Of a stretch of DNA of 35,381 nucleotides, positions 7,182-16,061 are shown piece after piece. This stretch comes from an uncultured Granulicatella sp. (GTDB taxonomy: Bacteria > Bacillota > Bacilli > Lactobacillales > Aerococcaceae): contig NZ_CALHIF010000076.1 of the NCBI RefSeq assembly GCF_938030755.1, forward strand, positions 1 through 35,381. Direction: 5' to 3'. The notes under the pieces were generated by a model. The model saw only the letters and a program-made list of their open reading frames with translations. It searched no databases and was not told where the DNA came from. The position numbers were made by a program, and so were the translations under genes. How positions within the stretch are numbered: the first letter of the stretch is position 1; each line of letters starts with the position of its first letter.

Positions 7182-7479
7182 CGATAAGTAAAACAAATTA
7201 CTTTTGTACTTTTAAGAACTAAATTGTAAAAGGAATTGTTCTGTTTCGTTTAAGAAAAGATAATCACATAGCTGTGTCTTATTAACAAACATCAATTTAA
7301 TAACATTCTTAAAGAGTAAAGGAAAAAGTAAAGTTCTATAAAAATATTATGGCTCTTATTCAAAAGCCTTTTAAAAATGTTAAGTCAATATTACCGAAAC
7401 GAAAATAGCAAATTTTCAAGTAATTTACGGTTTTCTTTGATATAATCTAGAGATAAATAACTCAAGGAAGTGAAAAAAC
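7182..7479 (+). promoter_or_regulatory. Spacer with promoter of the restriction-modification operon
   Basis: No ORF of note is present. A perfect -10 TATAAT lies at 7441-7446, about 34 nt before the methylase ATG. The -35 region is poor: TTTACG is too close and TTTTCA too far for standard spacing. A weak or regulated promoter would suit a restriction operon. A ribosome-site-like AAGGAAG is at 7464-7470. Confidence 0.5.
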
Positions 7480-9441
7480 ATGGCGAACGAAGCAACAGCA
7501 ACTGACCAATACGTCAGAAGAGAGATAGAAAAATTTTGTGTCCGATACGATGAGCAAGGTTCCTCTCATCCAGAAATTGCTAAAGCATTAAAAGGAGCTA
7601 GTAAACAAGGAAAATCGGGAATTGGAAAACCTGAATTTGTTATGCAAATTTTAGATTACCTTATTGTGATTGAAGATAAAAGGGACAATGATAAACTCAT
7701 CAATCTTTCCGAGGATGGCTCTATTACCAAAGATATTCCATCATTGTCAGGTTATGCTGTAAATGGCGCTGTGCACTACGCAAACCATATCGTAACGAAA
7801 ACTACCTCTTTTGATGAAGTGATAGCAATAGGTATTACTGGGGATAATGAATCTCATAGCATTCAACCTGTATTAGTTTCTGTAACTGAAGAAGGAATTG
7901 TTGAAGAAATCCTTCCAAGGTTAACTGATCTGCAAGAACTTCATCCGAATAATATAAACGAATGGTATTCAGTAAATGTACTTAAAGAATATTCTATTGA
8001 GCAAAAACGCATCTTTGAATTGCAAAATGTTTCAAAAGAATTACATGAAGATTTACGGAACTACGCATCGCTCGAAGGTGAGAATAAGGCAACGGTAATT
8101 TCTGCAATTCTTTTAGCACTTAATGAAGTAGATTTTGATATCAAAAAATTAACTGGTAATAAGTATCCTAAAAAAAATGATGGCACAGAGGATGCGACGA
8201 AGCCAGTAATTGATAATGATGGAATGAGAATTTTAAAATCCGTTAAAGATTACATTGCATCTGAAGGTGTCATGCCAGAAGACAAAGTCAGTATTCTACT
8301 CCATAAGTTTTCGTTTTTAGAAACCAATGTACGTCTAAATGAAAAAAACGAGAAATTGGGAGTAACACCGCTTCATTATTTTACTAAAAAACTGAAAGAC
8401 AAAGTTATTCACCACTTTAAACAAAATACAGATTACGATATTTTGGGCAATTTCTATGGTGAGTTTGTAAAATATGGTGGCAGTGATGGGAATGGCCTAG
8501 GGATTGTTTTGACGCCTCACCATATTACGACGCTTATGACGGAATTAATTGATGTGTTACCGACTGATTATGTATTAGATCCTGCTTGTGGTAGTGGCGC
8601 TTTTTTGATTTCTGCAATGAATAGAATGACTAAGCTAGCGAAGAATAAAGATGAAATAAAGCATATTAAGCAGCATCAGCTACTGGGGATAGAGTTGCAG
8701 GAGAAGATGTTCACCGTAGCAACAACAAACATGATTTTACGAGGCGATGGTAAAAGTAATCTACAGTTAAATGATATGTTTTCTGTTGCTGGTGAAGATC
8801 TCCAAAAGCAGAAAGTAAACAAAATTTTATTTAATCCGCCATATTCTCAAGGGAAAACAGACAAAACTCTAACAGAAATCAATTTTATTCGTCATGCATT
8901 AGATATGCTGGTGACTGGAGGAAAATTAGCGGTGATTGTCCCTCAATCAACGATGGTTGGTAAATCTAAGGAAGAAAAAGAATACAAGAAAAAAATTCTT
9001 GAAAAACATACTTTAGAAATGGTAATTACTGTAAATAAAGATACCTTCTATGGCGTGGGGACTAATCCCGTTATCGCGGTTTTTGAGGCAGGAAAACCAC
9101 ATGATATCGAAAGAAAAAAAGTTAAATTTATTAATTTTGAGGACGATGGTTTTGTTGTAAGAAAACATATTGGTTTGATTGATGATGGTACAGCAAAGAA
9201 AAAAAGACAACACTTGTTTGATGTTATTAACGGAGATGAAGAGAATTACACGACCAAGTTTATGGTGAAATCGACAATTCAAGCAGATGATGAATGGTTG
9301 CATAGTTTTTATTACTTTAACGATGAAATTCCCAGTGATGAGGAGTTTGAAAAAACTATTGCAGATTACTTAAGCTTCCAGTTTGATATGTATACTCATG
9401 GAAAGGGATATTTGTTTGAGGTGGATGATGATGATAAATAA
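7480..9441 (+). CDS. BcgI-like restriction nuclease/N6-adenine methylase
   Basis: A 653-residue protein that looks like a fused nuclease-methyltransferase of the BcgIA (type IIB/IIG) kind. Near the N-terminus KPEF at 50-53 followed by VIEDKR at 63-68 (E65, K67) has the spacing of a PD-(D/E)xK nuclease. The middle shows helical sequence, then an HsdM-like gamma-class methylase with SAM motif I DPACGSGAFL near 367-376 and catalytic NPPY at 452-455. The length is close to BcgIA as I recall it (about 640 residues). It should methylate adenine and cut on both sides of, or away from, a bipartite site chosen by the S subunit. The next gene overlaps its end. The N-terminal nuclease call rests on a short motif; the methylase call is secure. 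Confidence 0.85.
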   Translation: MANEATATDQYVRREIEKFCVRYDEQGSSHPEIAKALKGASKQGKSGIGKPEFVMQILDYLIVIEDKRDNDKLINLSEDGSITKDIPSLSGYAVNGAVHYANHIVTKTTSFDEVIAIGITGDNESHSIQPVLVSVTEEGIVEEILPRLTDLQELHPNNINEWYSVNVLKEYSIEQKRIFELQNVSKELHEDLRNYASLEGENKATVISAILLALNEVDFDIKKLTGNKYPKKNDGTEDATKPVIDNDGMRILKSVKDYIASEGVMPEDKVSILLHKFSFLETNVRLNEKNEKLGVTPLHYFTKKLKDKVIHHFKQNTDYDILGNFYGEFVKYGGSDGNGLGIVLTPHHITTLMTELIDVLPTDYVLDPACGSGAFLISAMNRMTKLAKNKDEIKHIKQHQLLGIELQEKMFTVATTNMILRGDGKSNLQLNDMFSVAGEDLQKQKVNKILFNPPYSQGKTDKTLTEINFIRHALDMLVTGGKLAVIVPQSTMVGKSKEEKEYKKKILEKHTLEMVITVNKDTFYGVGTNPVIAVFEAGKPHDIERKKVKFINFEDDGFVVRKHIGLIDDGTAKKKRQHLFDVINGDEENYTTKFMVKSTIQADDEWLHSFYYFNDEIPSDEEFEKTIADYLSFQFDMYTHGKGYLFEVDDDDK

Positions 9442-10456
9442 TAAAAGATGGGGTACCTTTTTGTTGGGTGATGAAAAAATTTTTACACTCCATTCAACAT
9501 TAAATGGTATAGATAAAAATAAATTAACATTTGATGATGAGAAAATTTTCCCGTATGTTACTCGTTCGAAAAACAACAATGGATTAGATATGTTTGTGTC
9601 AAGACAATCATTTGCTATAAATAAAGGAAATGTTATCAGCATTGGTTTGGATACTCAAACAGTTTTCTATCAAGAAACAGATTTTTACACTGGTCAAAAC
9701 GTCCAAATACTTTACAATGAGTACTTAAATAAAAATGTTGCAATGTTTTTGATTCCAATTATTAAAAAACAATTAGAGGTGTTGAATTGGGGAGGTAATG
9801 GGGCAACATTAGGTAGACTTAAGAAAAAAAGAGTTTCTCTTCCTATTACAGATTCTGGGAATCCGGACTGGAAATTTATGGAAGAATATATTCGAATCAA
9901 AACAAATCAAATTAAGGATACCTATCAGTTTCCTAAACTACATGAGATAACAGATTATAGAGAATTAAACGAAGTTAAGTGGAAAGCATTTACTCTAGAC
10001 TCGATTACAGTTATTAATAGTGGACGGGATTGGGAAGTTTATAATCGTACTAGTGGTTCTGCTCCTTTTATTGGTGCTTCTTCCATCAACAATGGAATTA
10101 CTGATTTTGTAAATATTGTAGGAAGGGAAAGATACACTGCCGCCGGGGTTATTGGAATTAATCGAAATGGATCGGTAGGTTATGCCTTTTATCATCCGTA
10201 TAAAGCCTATTTTTCCGGGGACACTCGTTTTTTAGAAGTGATTGGTTATAAAAACAATAGATATGTCAATCAATTTATTCAAACCACAATTATGAAACAA
10301 AAGGAAAAATATGCCTACGGTTATAAAATGGGGACTGAGCGAATAAAACGACAAGTGGTAATGTTGCCGCAAAAAGATGATAAACCTGACTATAATTTCA
10401 TGGAACAATACATGAAACGAATGGAAAATCGTGTCATACAAAAGGTGGAACAATAA
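9431..10456 (+). CDS. Specificity (S) subunit, BcgIB-like
   Basis: A 341-residue protein (three adjacent in-frame ATG codons at 9425, 9428 and 9431). GAGGTGG at 9418-9424 gives the best spacing for 9431. It overlaps the methylase end by 11 nt, so translation is coupled. It shows two similar halves. Each contains a target-recognition-type beta domain (GKRW/KWKAF starts at about 3 and 180) and ends with LPxxxxGxPDWxFMEEY-like helices: LPITDSGNPDWKFMEEY near 133-149 and LPQKDDKPDYNFMEQY near 313-328. The repeated GxPD(W/Y)xFME(E/Q)Y pattern is the conserved spacer helix seen in type I and BcgI-like S subunits. Each half would read one part of a split DNA sequence. Confidence 0.85.
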   Translation: MINNKRWGTFLLGDEKIFTLHSTLNGIDKNKLTFDDEKIFPYVTRSKNNNGLDMFVSRQSFAINKGNVISIGLDTQTVFYQETDFYTGQNVQILYNEYLNKNVAMFLIPIIKKQLEVLNWGGNGATLGRLKKKRVSLPITDSGNPDWKFMEEYIRIKTNQIKDTYQFPKLHEITDYRELNEVKWKAFTLDSITVINSGRDWEVYNRTSGSAPFIGASSINNGITDFVNIVGRERYTAAGVIGINRNGSVGYAFYHPYKAYFSGDTRFLEVIGYKNNRYVNQFIQTTIMKQKEKYAYGYKMGTERIKRQVVMLPQKDDKPDYNFMEQYMKRMENRVIQKVEQ

Positions 10457-10459
10457 CAT

Positions 10460-12163
10460 ATGGATATCAATGTTGCACAAGAAAGTACAATCAAAGATTT
10501 ATTTTCAACATTTTTAACTAAGGATGAGCAGATTTGCTATTTCTCGATTCCTCTTTACCAGAGAAAATATTCATGGAGTGAGAAGCAATGGGAAGAGTTA
10601 TTTTCTGATTTGTTACATTCATTTGTCAAAGCAGATATGAATACAGATTATTGGGGAAACATTATTGTCTATAAGAAGGAACTAGCGAACGACTATGAAT
10701 TGGTTGACGGTCAGCAAAGAATTATTACCTTGCTGTTATTAATTGCTTCTCTCGGGAATATCAAAAAAAACGACGGATACCTTCCTTTAAAATTTAACGA
10801 TGAACAAAATAATGTTTGGGTTAAGATTGCTGAAAATTCAAAGCTTACACAAGATGAAAAGCGTCATCCATTTAATAGGGCAAAAAAATATTTTACTACT
10901 TTAGTTTCTGAACAAAAAATCGACAAACAGTCATTACTAGATCATTTGTTAAGAACGAAGATATCTGTAGTGATTGTGAATGACGAACTAGAGAGTAACT
11001 TACTCTTCGGTAGATTAAATACTCGTGGTATTTCATTGAATGATGTTGATTTAATTAAGCATAGTCTATTTTATTCTACAGAAAGAAGATTGCCTCCAAC
11101 TGGGGAGGATGTTGTCTTACAAAAATGGAATAATTTGCTTCAAACAACCGGTCAGATAAATATCTTCATCGATGAATTTATTTCGAAGTGGTGGGAGATA
11201 CACTATGAACTTTCAGAACATAGCTTATATGCTTCTTTCCAAGATAAATTAGATACTTCAGAATATCTCAGATTTTTAGATGATTTGCAAAAAGATGCGG
11301 CAGGTATAAAAGAATTAATTGAAAACAAATCAGGAGCTGATAATAAAATTGGAAGAAATTTAAAGTGGTTGCTTAAGATTTCTCCTTCAAGACAGTTATT
11401 GCCTATTATTATCTCTGTACAAAATACACCTTTTGGTAGAGATAATAAAGTATCGTTTTTTGAGTTACTAACTGTATTTGAATTTATTCGAGCTATTTCT
11501 CCTCAGGTTGACTTTAACGAACTTGATGAAGTATACCTTAGCTTTGGAAAAGCGTTATTAAGTGAATTTGGAGGGAATCGTCTGAATCTAGAAGAAATTA
11601 AAACAGAAATTAAAAAGGTTAAGGCTAAGATGCGCCAAGTATTGCCGGATTATAATGATTTTCTGAATAGTTTTACCAAGTTGAGATGGATTGATAGCGA
11701 TGATTGGAAAGGTTCTAAACATGAAAAATGCTTATCTACATATGCTATCTATACCCTAAATAATTGGTTAGATGTTATCAATCATGGTGCAGGAGTTGAA
11801 TATCGTACCAGGGATGATGATTATTCTATTGAACATATAAGAGCGAAGAGAAACGCTGTAGACGGTGAAAGATCCCCTGAGTACCTAATTGGTAATTTAG
11901 TTGTGTTTGAAAAACAACCTAATAATGATTTAGGAGATGCTGAAACATCTGAAAAAATATCAGCATATCGCAAGTCCAATTACCCTCAAATGAAAGAACT
12001 AATTTTCAAAAATAAAAGAAAATTTTCTGAGCCCCGTAGGGTTAATAATGCAATGGAATGGGATATTAATAATTTTGATACGAATTCGATTGAAAATAGA
12101 GGAAGATATCTGGCTCAATGTTTTTATGATAAAATATTAGAATTATTAAGAGATAATACCTAA
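10460..12163 (+). CDS. DUF262/DUF1524 GmrSD-like nuclease
   Basis: A 567-residue protein with both halves of the GmrSD family. The N-terminal DUF262 has IPLYQRKYSW at 30-39 and the nucleotide-site motif DGQQR at 83-87. The C-terminal DUF1524 HNH has YSIEHIRAKRN near 455-465 (E458, H459) and the distal IGNLVVFEK. GmrSD proteins are NTP-dependent nucleases that restrict DNA with modified cytosines. Relatives such as SspE and BrxU protect against phage in other systems. Here it starts 3 nt after the S subunit gene (AAGGTGG ribosome site inside that gene), so it is operonic with the BcgI-like pair. It may act as a second restriction arm, for example against phage with modified DNA that escape the first enzyme. 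Confidence 0.88.
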   Translation: MDINVAQESTIKDLFSTFLTKDEQICYFSIPLYQRKYSWSEKQWEELFSDLLHSFVKADMNTDYWGNIIVYKKELANDYELVDGQQRIITLLLLIASLGNIKKNDGYLPLKFNDEQNNVWVKIAENSKLTQDEKRHPFNRAKKYFTTLVSEQKIDKQSLLDHLLRTKISVVIVNDELESNLLFGRLNTRGISLNDVDLIKHSLFYSTERRLPPTGEDVVLQKWNNLLQTTGQINIFIDEFISKWWEIHYELSEHSLYASFQDKLDTSEYLRFLDDLQKDAAGIKELIENKSGADNKIGRNLKWLLKISPSRQLLPIIISVQNTPFGRDNKVSFFELLTVFEFIRAISPQVDFNELDEVYLSFGKALLSEFGGNRLNLEEIKTEIKKVKAKMRQVLPDYNDFLNSFTKLRWIDSDDWKGSKHEKCLSTYAIYTLNNWLDVINHGAGVEYRTRDDDYSIEHIRAKRNAVDGERSPEYLIGNLVVFEKQPNNDLGDAETSEKISAYRKSNYPQMKELIFKNKRKFSEPRRVNNAMEWDINNFDTNSIENRGRYLAQCFYDKILELLRDNT

Positions 12164-12210
12164 TTAATAAATGCACTGAACCAAATTTTGATAGGGTTTG
12201 TGTCATAATT

Positions 12211-12242
12211 AAGCATTGGACTAAAGCTCCAATGCTTTTTCT
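12211..12242 (+). terminator. Intrinsic terminator of the restriction operon
   Basis: A 10-bp stem (12211-12220 with 12228-12237) with a 7-nt loop is followed by a short T-run. The stem core AGCATTGGA is shared with the terminator at 14277-14316. Confidence 0.8.
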
Positions 12243-12252
12243 TTCCCACCTA

Positions 12253-12261
12253 TGCTATAAT
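12253..12261 (+). promoter_or_regulatory. Extended -10 promoter of the lipoprotein gene
   Basis: TGCTATAAT is an extended -10 element 42 nt before the ATG. No good -35 is visible; the -35 position falls next to the preceding terminator. Extended -10 promoters tolerate this. Confidence 0.6.
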
Positions 12262-12302
12262 AAGCATGAATAGAGAAGGCTTTCATGATTGGAGGAGAGA
12301 GG

Positions 12303-12833
12303 ATGAAGGGCAGACGATTACTAGCATCAGCGCTGTGTATGTTGGCACTCGTGGCATGCACTAAAAGGTCACAGGAGGCGGTGACGACGACTGTTACACC
12401 GACGACCATGCAAGCAACGACGGTGGTGGAGACAACGGTTGCGTCTATCACGGTTGCGGAAGCGATGGAGGAATATGCCCGTCAAAAAGGGGAGGTATTC
12501 GAACGGACCTCTCTAGCCACTCAGCGCAAGTACTATGACTTAATGGTTCCCGATCAGCTCTTTGAATATGCAACCGTCTCTGGGCAACAGGCTTCCTTTC
12601 GCTGGTACGATCTTACTTGGCAATCGGGAGGAGTTCCTTATGAGATCGTCGAGTGCTATGTGTCGAAGTCGGGGAAGACGGTTCTTGTCTTTGCCAAAAA
12701 TGGACATTCAGGTGTGTTGTTGATGGGGACGGAGGCGCCTCAGACGGTTCGTAGTTCCAGTGGAGAGATTCAATCTAGCAAGATCAATTTAGTACCGTAT
12801 CAGAATGAACGCTTACTGCGCGCCACCTGGTAA
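12303..12833 (+). CDS. Putative lipoprotein of unknown function
   Basis: A 176-residue secreted protein. The ATG at 12303 is preferred over one 18 nt upstream because GGAGGAGAGG lies directly before it. The N-terminus MKGRRLLASALCMLALVAC is a type II signal peptide with lipobox LVAC, so the mature protein would start at Cys19 and be lipid-anchored. A Thr-rich linker (about residues 28-50) follows, then a small beta-rich domain with regularly spaced Tyr/Trp. I recognise no family. The sequence has a higher GC content than the restriction genes to its left. The downstream DUF2314-like gene begins 26 nt after its stop and may be co-transcribed. Confidence 0.75.
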   Translation: MKGRRLLASALCMLALVACTKRSQEAVTTTVTPTTMQATTVVETTVASITVAEAMEEYARQKGEVFERTSLATQRKYYDLMVPDQLFEYATVSGQQASFRWYDLTWQSGGVPYEIVECYVSKSGKTVLVFAKNGHSGVLLMGTEAPQTVRSSSGEIQSSKINLVPYQNERLLRATW

Positions 12834-12859
12834 AGGATAAAGAAATAGGAGTGAAACGA

Positions 12860-14035
12860 ATGCCAGAGATGAAGAAGATGGAAGAATTAATGAATGAGAT
12901 GCTGCCGGGATTGCAGCTCTTTGCTAGAGATATCAACCTTACGCCGGAAGAAACAGCGAAGTTCAAGGTGGGGATGATTGTGCGAAACGCTGCTTTTACC
13001 GATGCGACGAGTCGCGTTGGAGGGATGGTGACGACGCACCGTTTCAGCATCCTTTCCAATCACCTCTTTGACCTGTCGAAGGCGGAGCACGGCACGAACT
13101 GGGGGCTACATGTGGCCAACCGCGACAGCCACTTTAAGGTGCTGGACATTTACGAGCATGAAGGCAAGACGCAGATTCTCCTCTTGCATTTGCCGGACGA
13201 TTATCGTTGGAAATGGATGGAGCATGTGAATTTGGATCTGCCGGTGGACATCGTGGCCGATAGCAGGGAGCGATTCGCCTCCAAGACCCACGCCGAACCG
13301 ATCCCAGAGGTGACAAGTCCCGAGTGGCTTGACCGATGCGGTTTTGCGCCAGGTCTAGACATCAAAGGCGAACTCTTCCCAAATGAAATCCCAATTGCGT
13401 CTCAGATGCAAAAAGTAAAAGATGCCTCTTTCCGTAGCTTCTACCATCAACTCGTCTACGTTCGCTGTGCATCGCTCATCGAAGACGTGATGTCAGAAGT
13501 AGTCCAGCCAGGAGACACAGGGCTCGTCCTCTACGGCTATATTGACGAGGAGGCTGGCGTTTCGTTCCAACCGCTATGGATTGCTAAAGAAGGCGAGGGG
13601 GCGCTAGACATGCGCCTCATTCCCGAAGAGACGATGTACCTCATTCGTCTGGCGAACCTTGATGACTGCGAATTCTGTTCGATGAAATGGATGGAAGTCG
13701 ATCCGTATATTGTCGACCGTGCAAGACGCGTCATTGCGGAAGTCTATGATACAAAAAGCAAGGAAAAAGAAGAGACACGTTCGTTCCAAGGCCTCGACCG
13801 ATTCCGCCACCGCCGACATCCCGATGACTTTGGCGTGGCTGTATACTACGAAGACAAGAGCAAGGACCCCGAACGCTTGTGGGTGCGCATCTTGCGCGTG
13901 GAAGGCAACCAGTGCTTTGGCACACTCTTGATGGACTCCAAGCACCCAGACGGGCCGAAAGAAGGCGACGAGATCATGTTCCGCGTCCTTCAGAACGAAA
14001 AAGGCGAGCTTGAAGTGGTGTCGGTTCAAAAATAA
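12860..14035 (+). CDS. Hypothetical protein with C-terminal DUF2314-like domain
   Basis: A 391-residue cytoplasmic protein; the ATG at 12860 has TAGGAGTG about 6 nt upstream. The last 80 residues or so (PDDFGVAVYYEDK, then LWVRILRVEGNQCFGTLLMD, then GPKEGDEIMF) resemble DUF2314, a small domain of unknown function. The first about 230 residues are unassigned but contain many conserved-looking Trp and acidic residues. No signal peptide or membrane segment is present. The final 72 nt reappear at 18174-18245 as a detached fragment, so the gene took part in a segmental duplication. GC is clearly higher than in the defence genes (30 of 60 in one line counted by hand). It may be an acquired gene. 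Function unknown. Confidence 0.75.
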   Translation: MPEMKKMEELMNEMLPGLQLFARDINLTPEETAKFKVGMIVRNAAFTDATSRVGGMVTTHRFSILSNHLFDLSKAEHGTNWGLHVANRDSHFKVLDIYEHEGKTQILLLHLPDDYRWKWMEHVNLDLPVDIVADSRERFASKTHAEPIPEVTSPEWLDRCGFAPGLDIKGELFPNEIPIASQMQKVKDASFRSFYHQLVYVRCASLIEDVMSEVVQPGDTGLVLYGYIDEEAGVSFQPLWIAKEGEGALDMRLIPEETMYLIRLANLDDCEFCSMKWMEVDPYIVDRARRVIAEVYDTKSKEKEETRSFQGLDRFRHRRHPDDFGVAVYYEDKSKDPERLWVRILRVEGNQCFGTLLMDSKHPDGPKEGDEIMFRVLQNEKGELEVVSVQK

Positions 14036-14046
14036 AAAATAAGTCA

Positions 14047-14063
14047 AAGGCTTAGGAAGCCTT
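14047..14063 (+). terminator. Short hairpin after the DUF2314-like gene
   Basis: AAGGCTT (14047-14053) pairs with AAGCCTT (14057-14063) around a 3-nt loop, 12 nt after the stop codon. The T-run is poor, so termination here would be weak. Confidence 0.35.
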
Positions 14064-14208
14064 ATGTTATGCGTAAGTTTATAACGTTGAACGACGCTTC
14101 AACCAGAGCTTGTATTTTTATACTTTCATAAAAAGCTCCGATTATTTTGTACTGTATTACTATGAAGATACCGAGGGTTTATTTTGTCTCGTTTCTAAAC
14201 CAATTTCC

Positions 14209-14316
14209 TTGATTATAAAAAGAAGTATGCTATAGTGAAGGTGTAGATAGTGAATACCTCACAACACTAAAACCAGAAAGAGCATTGGATCTTCCACATC
14301 CAATGCTCTTTTTTTT
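14209..14316 (+). ncRNA. Candidate small RNA with own promoter and terminator
   Basis: A -35 TTGATT (14209-14214), 16-nt spacer and extended -10 TGC TATAGT (14228-14236) predict a start near 14243. About 35 nt later comes a perfect 14-bp terminator stem (14277-14290 with 14298-14311) followed by a long T-run on the plus strand. The product would be about 73 nt with no ORF. The next gene, galK, lies on the other strand, so this promoter has no other obvious target. The hairpin alone could instead be the galK terminator, but its T-run is best on the plus strand. Confidence 0.45.
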
Positions 14317-14321
14317 ATTTT

Positions 14322-15485
14322 TTAATGTGCACCATCCGCAATCTCCGCAATATAGAAGCTTGGAGCGTAGCCGATTTTTTCGGTGTAGACTTTGGCAACG
14401 TTGGCTTCAAAAGCTTCGATATGCTCCTGATGCACGAGCGCGATAGCACAGCCTCCAAATCCGGCACCTGTCATACGAGCACCAAGAACGCCAGCTTGTT
14501 CCCATGCTGTATGGACGAGGGTATCGAGTTCCTTTCCAGTGACCTCGTAATCAAGTTCGGTCGAGAGGTGACTTTCGTTCATGAGACGTCCAAAGTGGGC
14601 GAGGTCGCCTTCTTTTAAGACACGTGTCGCAAGCACCGTCCGTTCATTTTCACTCACGGCATGACGAGCACGTTTGACGAAGAGCTCGCTAGATAGGTGA
14701 TGCTTCAGCGCGTCAAACTGATCAATAGTGAGTTCTCCCAGGCTATCGATAGCTACATGCTCTTGTAGCTCCTTCAAGGCAATCCGCGTTTCGGCGAAGC
14801 GTTCGTTGTACTTCGAATCGGCCAGTTCGCGGCGTTTATTCGTGTTCATAATGACGATGCGATAGTCGCCAAGTTTCACTGGAACGAGTTCATACTCCAG
14901 CGTAGCACAGTCGAGGAAGATGGCGTGGTCCTTCTTGCCCATCCCCACAGCGAACTGGTCCATGATGCCAGAATTCACACCAATGAAGTCATTTTCCACT
15001 CGTTTCCCAACCTTCACGAGGGAGAGCGTGTCGATATCCAGACTGTAGACCTTGCGAGCGATGACACCCACGAGCAGCTCGAAGGAGGCTGACGATGAGA
15101 GGCCCGATCCGTTTGGGATGTTTCCGTAAAATGCGATGTCCATGCCATGTGGAAAAGCAAACCCAAGATCCTCCAAGTACACGAAGACGCCTTTGACATA
15201 GTTCGCCCACGAGTCGCTAGCCTTGTAAGTTAGATCGGTCATGTCCAGCTCGCGAATGCTGTCCTGCGGAAAATTATCCGAATACAGACGAAGCTTCTTG
15301 TCCGTACGCGGCTTCACCCATGCGTAAGTTCCCAGCGTAATTGCGCAAGGAAAGACATGCCCGCCGTTATAGTCGGTATGCTCCCCAATCAAGTTCACAC
15401 GACCCGGTGCAAAAAAGCTCTCTTCCGGCTCCGTGCCGTACACTTCTACAAATGTCTGTCTTAATTGTTCTGTCAGTTGTCCCAT
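14322..15485 (-). CDS. galK: Galactokinase
   Basis: A 387-residue GHMP kinase that phosphorylates galactose at C1 (Leloir pathway). It shows the galactokinase signature GRVNLIGEHTDYNGG at 28-42, the ATP-binding GHMP motif PNGSGLSSSAS near 124-134, NSGIMDQFAVGMG near 170-182, and the C-terminal TGAGFGGCAIAL motif. Length is typical of the family (380-400). The ATG at 15485 has a GGTGATGAG ribosome site close upstream. No galT, galE or galR neighbours are seen, so it stands alone between a duplicated MATE fragment and the DUF2314-like gene. Its promoter region is nearly repeated in front of the methyltransferase gene at 18346-19110. GC is higher than the flanking defence region. Confidence 0.97.
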   Translation of the reverse strand: MGQLTEQLRQTFVEVYGTEPEESFFAPGRVNLIGEHTDYNGGHVFPCAITLGTYAWVKPRTDKKLRLYSDNFPQDSIRELDMTDLTYKASDSWANYVKGVFVYLEDLGFAFPHGMDIAFYGNIPNGSGLSSSASFELLVGVIARKVYSLDIDTLSLVKVGKRVENDFIGVNSGIMDQFAVGMGKKDHAIFLDCATLEYELVPVKLGDYRIVIMNTNKRRELADSKYNERFAETRIALKELQEHVAIDSLGELTIDQFDALKHHLSSELFVKRARHAVSENERTVLATRVLKEGDLAHFGRLMNESHLSTELDYEVTGKELDTLVHTAWEQAGVLGARMTGAGFGGCAIALVHQEHIEAFEANVAKVYTEKIGYAPSFYIAEIADGAH

Positions 15486-15515
15486 CTCATCACCGCTTTC
15501 TATTTAGTCACCTTC

Positions 15516-15521
15516 ATTATA
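15516..15521 (-). promoter_or_regulatory. -10 element of galK
   Basis: TATAAT on the minus strand, about 30 nt before the galK ATG; the -35 is only T-rich. The surrounding 70 nt are closely similar to 19115-19186. Confidence 0.6.
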
Positions 15522-15613
15522 CGCCAAATTCTTCGTGAAAAAAGAGGTGTTTTGGATTTCCCAAAAGAAAGCCAACAACACCTAAAAATCTTCCAGTAGC
15601 CCTCTCTTCATAG

Positions 15614-15958
15614 CGTCACCTTTTGCCCAAGCCCTTGCAGACTATTGAGCAAGATTAGTGGGAGGGCTAACGGCACATAGAAGAGCGAGCCGATGCGGTT
15701 TGTTGGTTCCGTAGTAGCGCGCGATGATAACGCCTATCCCCTTGCCGACGCCGAGTGCAAATCCTACAAGCAGTTCAAAGATGGCTGCATTCGTCCAACA
15801 GCCGCTAGCGCCTCCTGCCCAAGGGACCTCCCTACAATCATAATATCGGCAGTGTTATAAAGTTGCTGGAATATATTTGAAATAATCATTGGAATTGTAA
15901 ATGTAATAATGGATTGCAAAATCGGTGCGTCTGTTAAGTGAATAGCGGTCTTTTTCAT
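15614..15958 (-). pseudogene. Broken MATE efflux gene, paralogue of 20737-22089
   Basis: The first about 60 codons encode a MATE N-terminus (MKKTAIHLTDAPILQSI, then NIFQQLYNTADIMIVG). A one-nt deletion relative to the intact copy near 15805-15815 then shifts the frame. Further on, sequence matching 21836-21900 of the intact gene jumps directly to sequence matching 20920-21010. This is an internal loss of about 820 bp with GGTT at both edges. The last about 60 codons are also absent. The 100 nt upstream also match the intact gene's upstream region, so promoter and gene were duplicated together. Nothing functional should be made beyond a short peptide. Confidence 0.92.
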
Positions 15959-16061
15959 AAGGGAAGTTATACTCGCACGTTTGGGGAAATTTAAGAAGAT
16001 TCTTTGTATAAATTTCTTTTTTTGGAGACTTCATTTTTTGAAAATCGAGAAGGAATTTTGC

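Noticed and set aside
7265..7276. Small palindrome CACATAGCTGTG as an operator
   Set aside because: Short, isolated and far from the -10 at 7441; could occur by chance in AT-rich DNA.
12221..12451. Minus-strand ORF over the lipoprotein start
   Set aside because: It is the complement of the Thr-rich linker and covers the promoter and terminator; no ribosome site.
13537..14047. Minus-strand ORFs inside the DUF2314-like gene
   Set aside because: They are mirror frames of a high-GC coding region without ribosome sites or domain content.
15341..15538. Plus-strand ORF over the galK start
   Set aside because: It covers the galK promoter on the opposite strand and has no recognisable domain.
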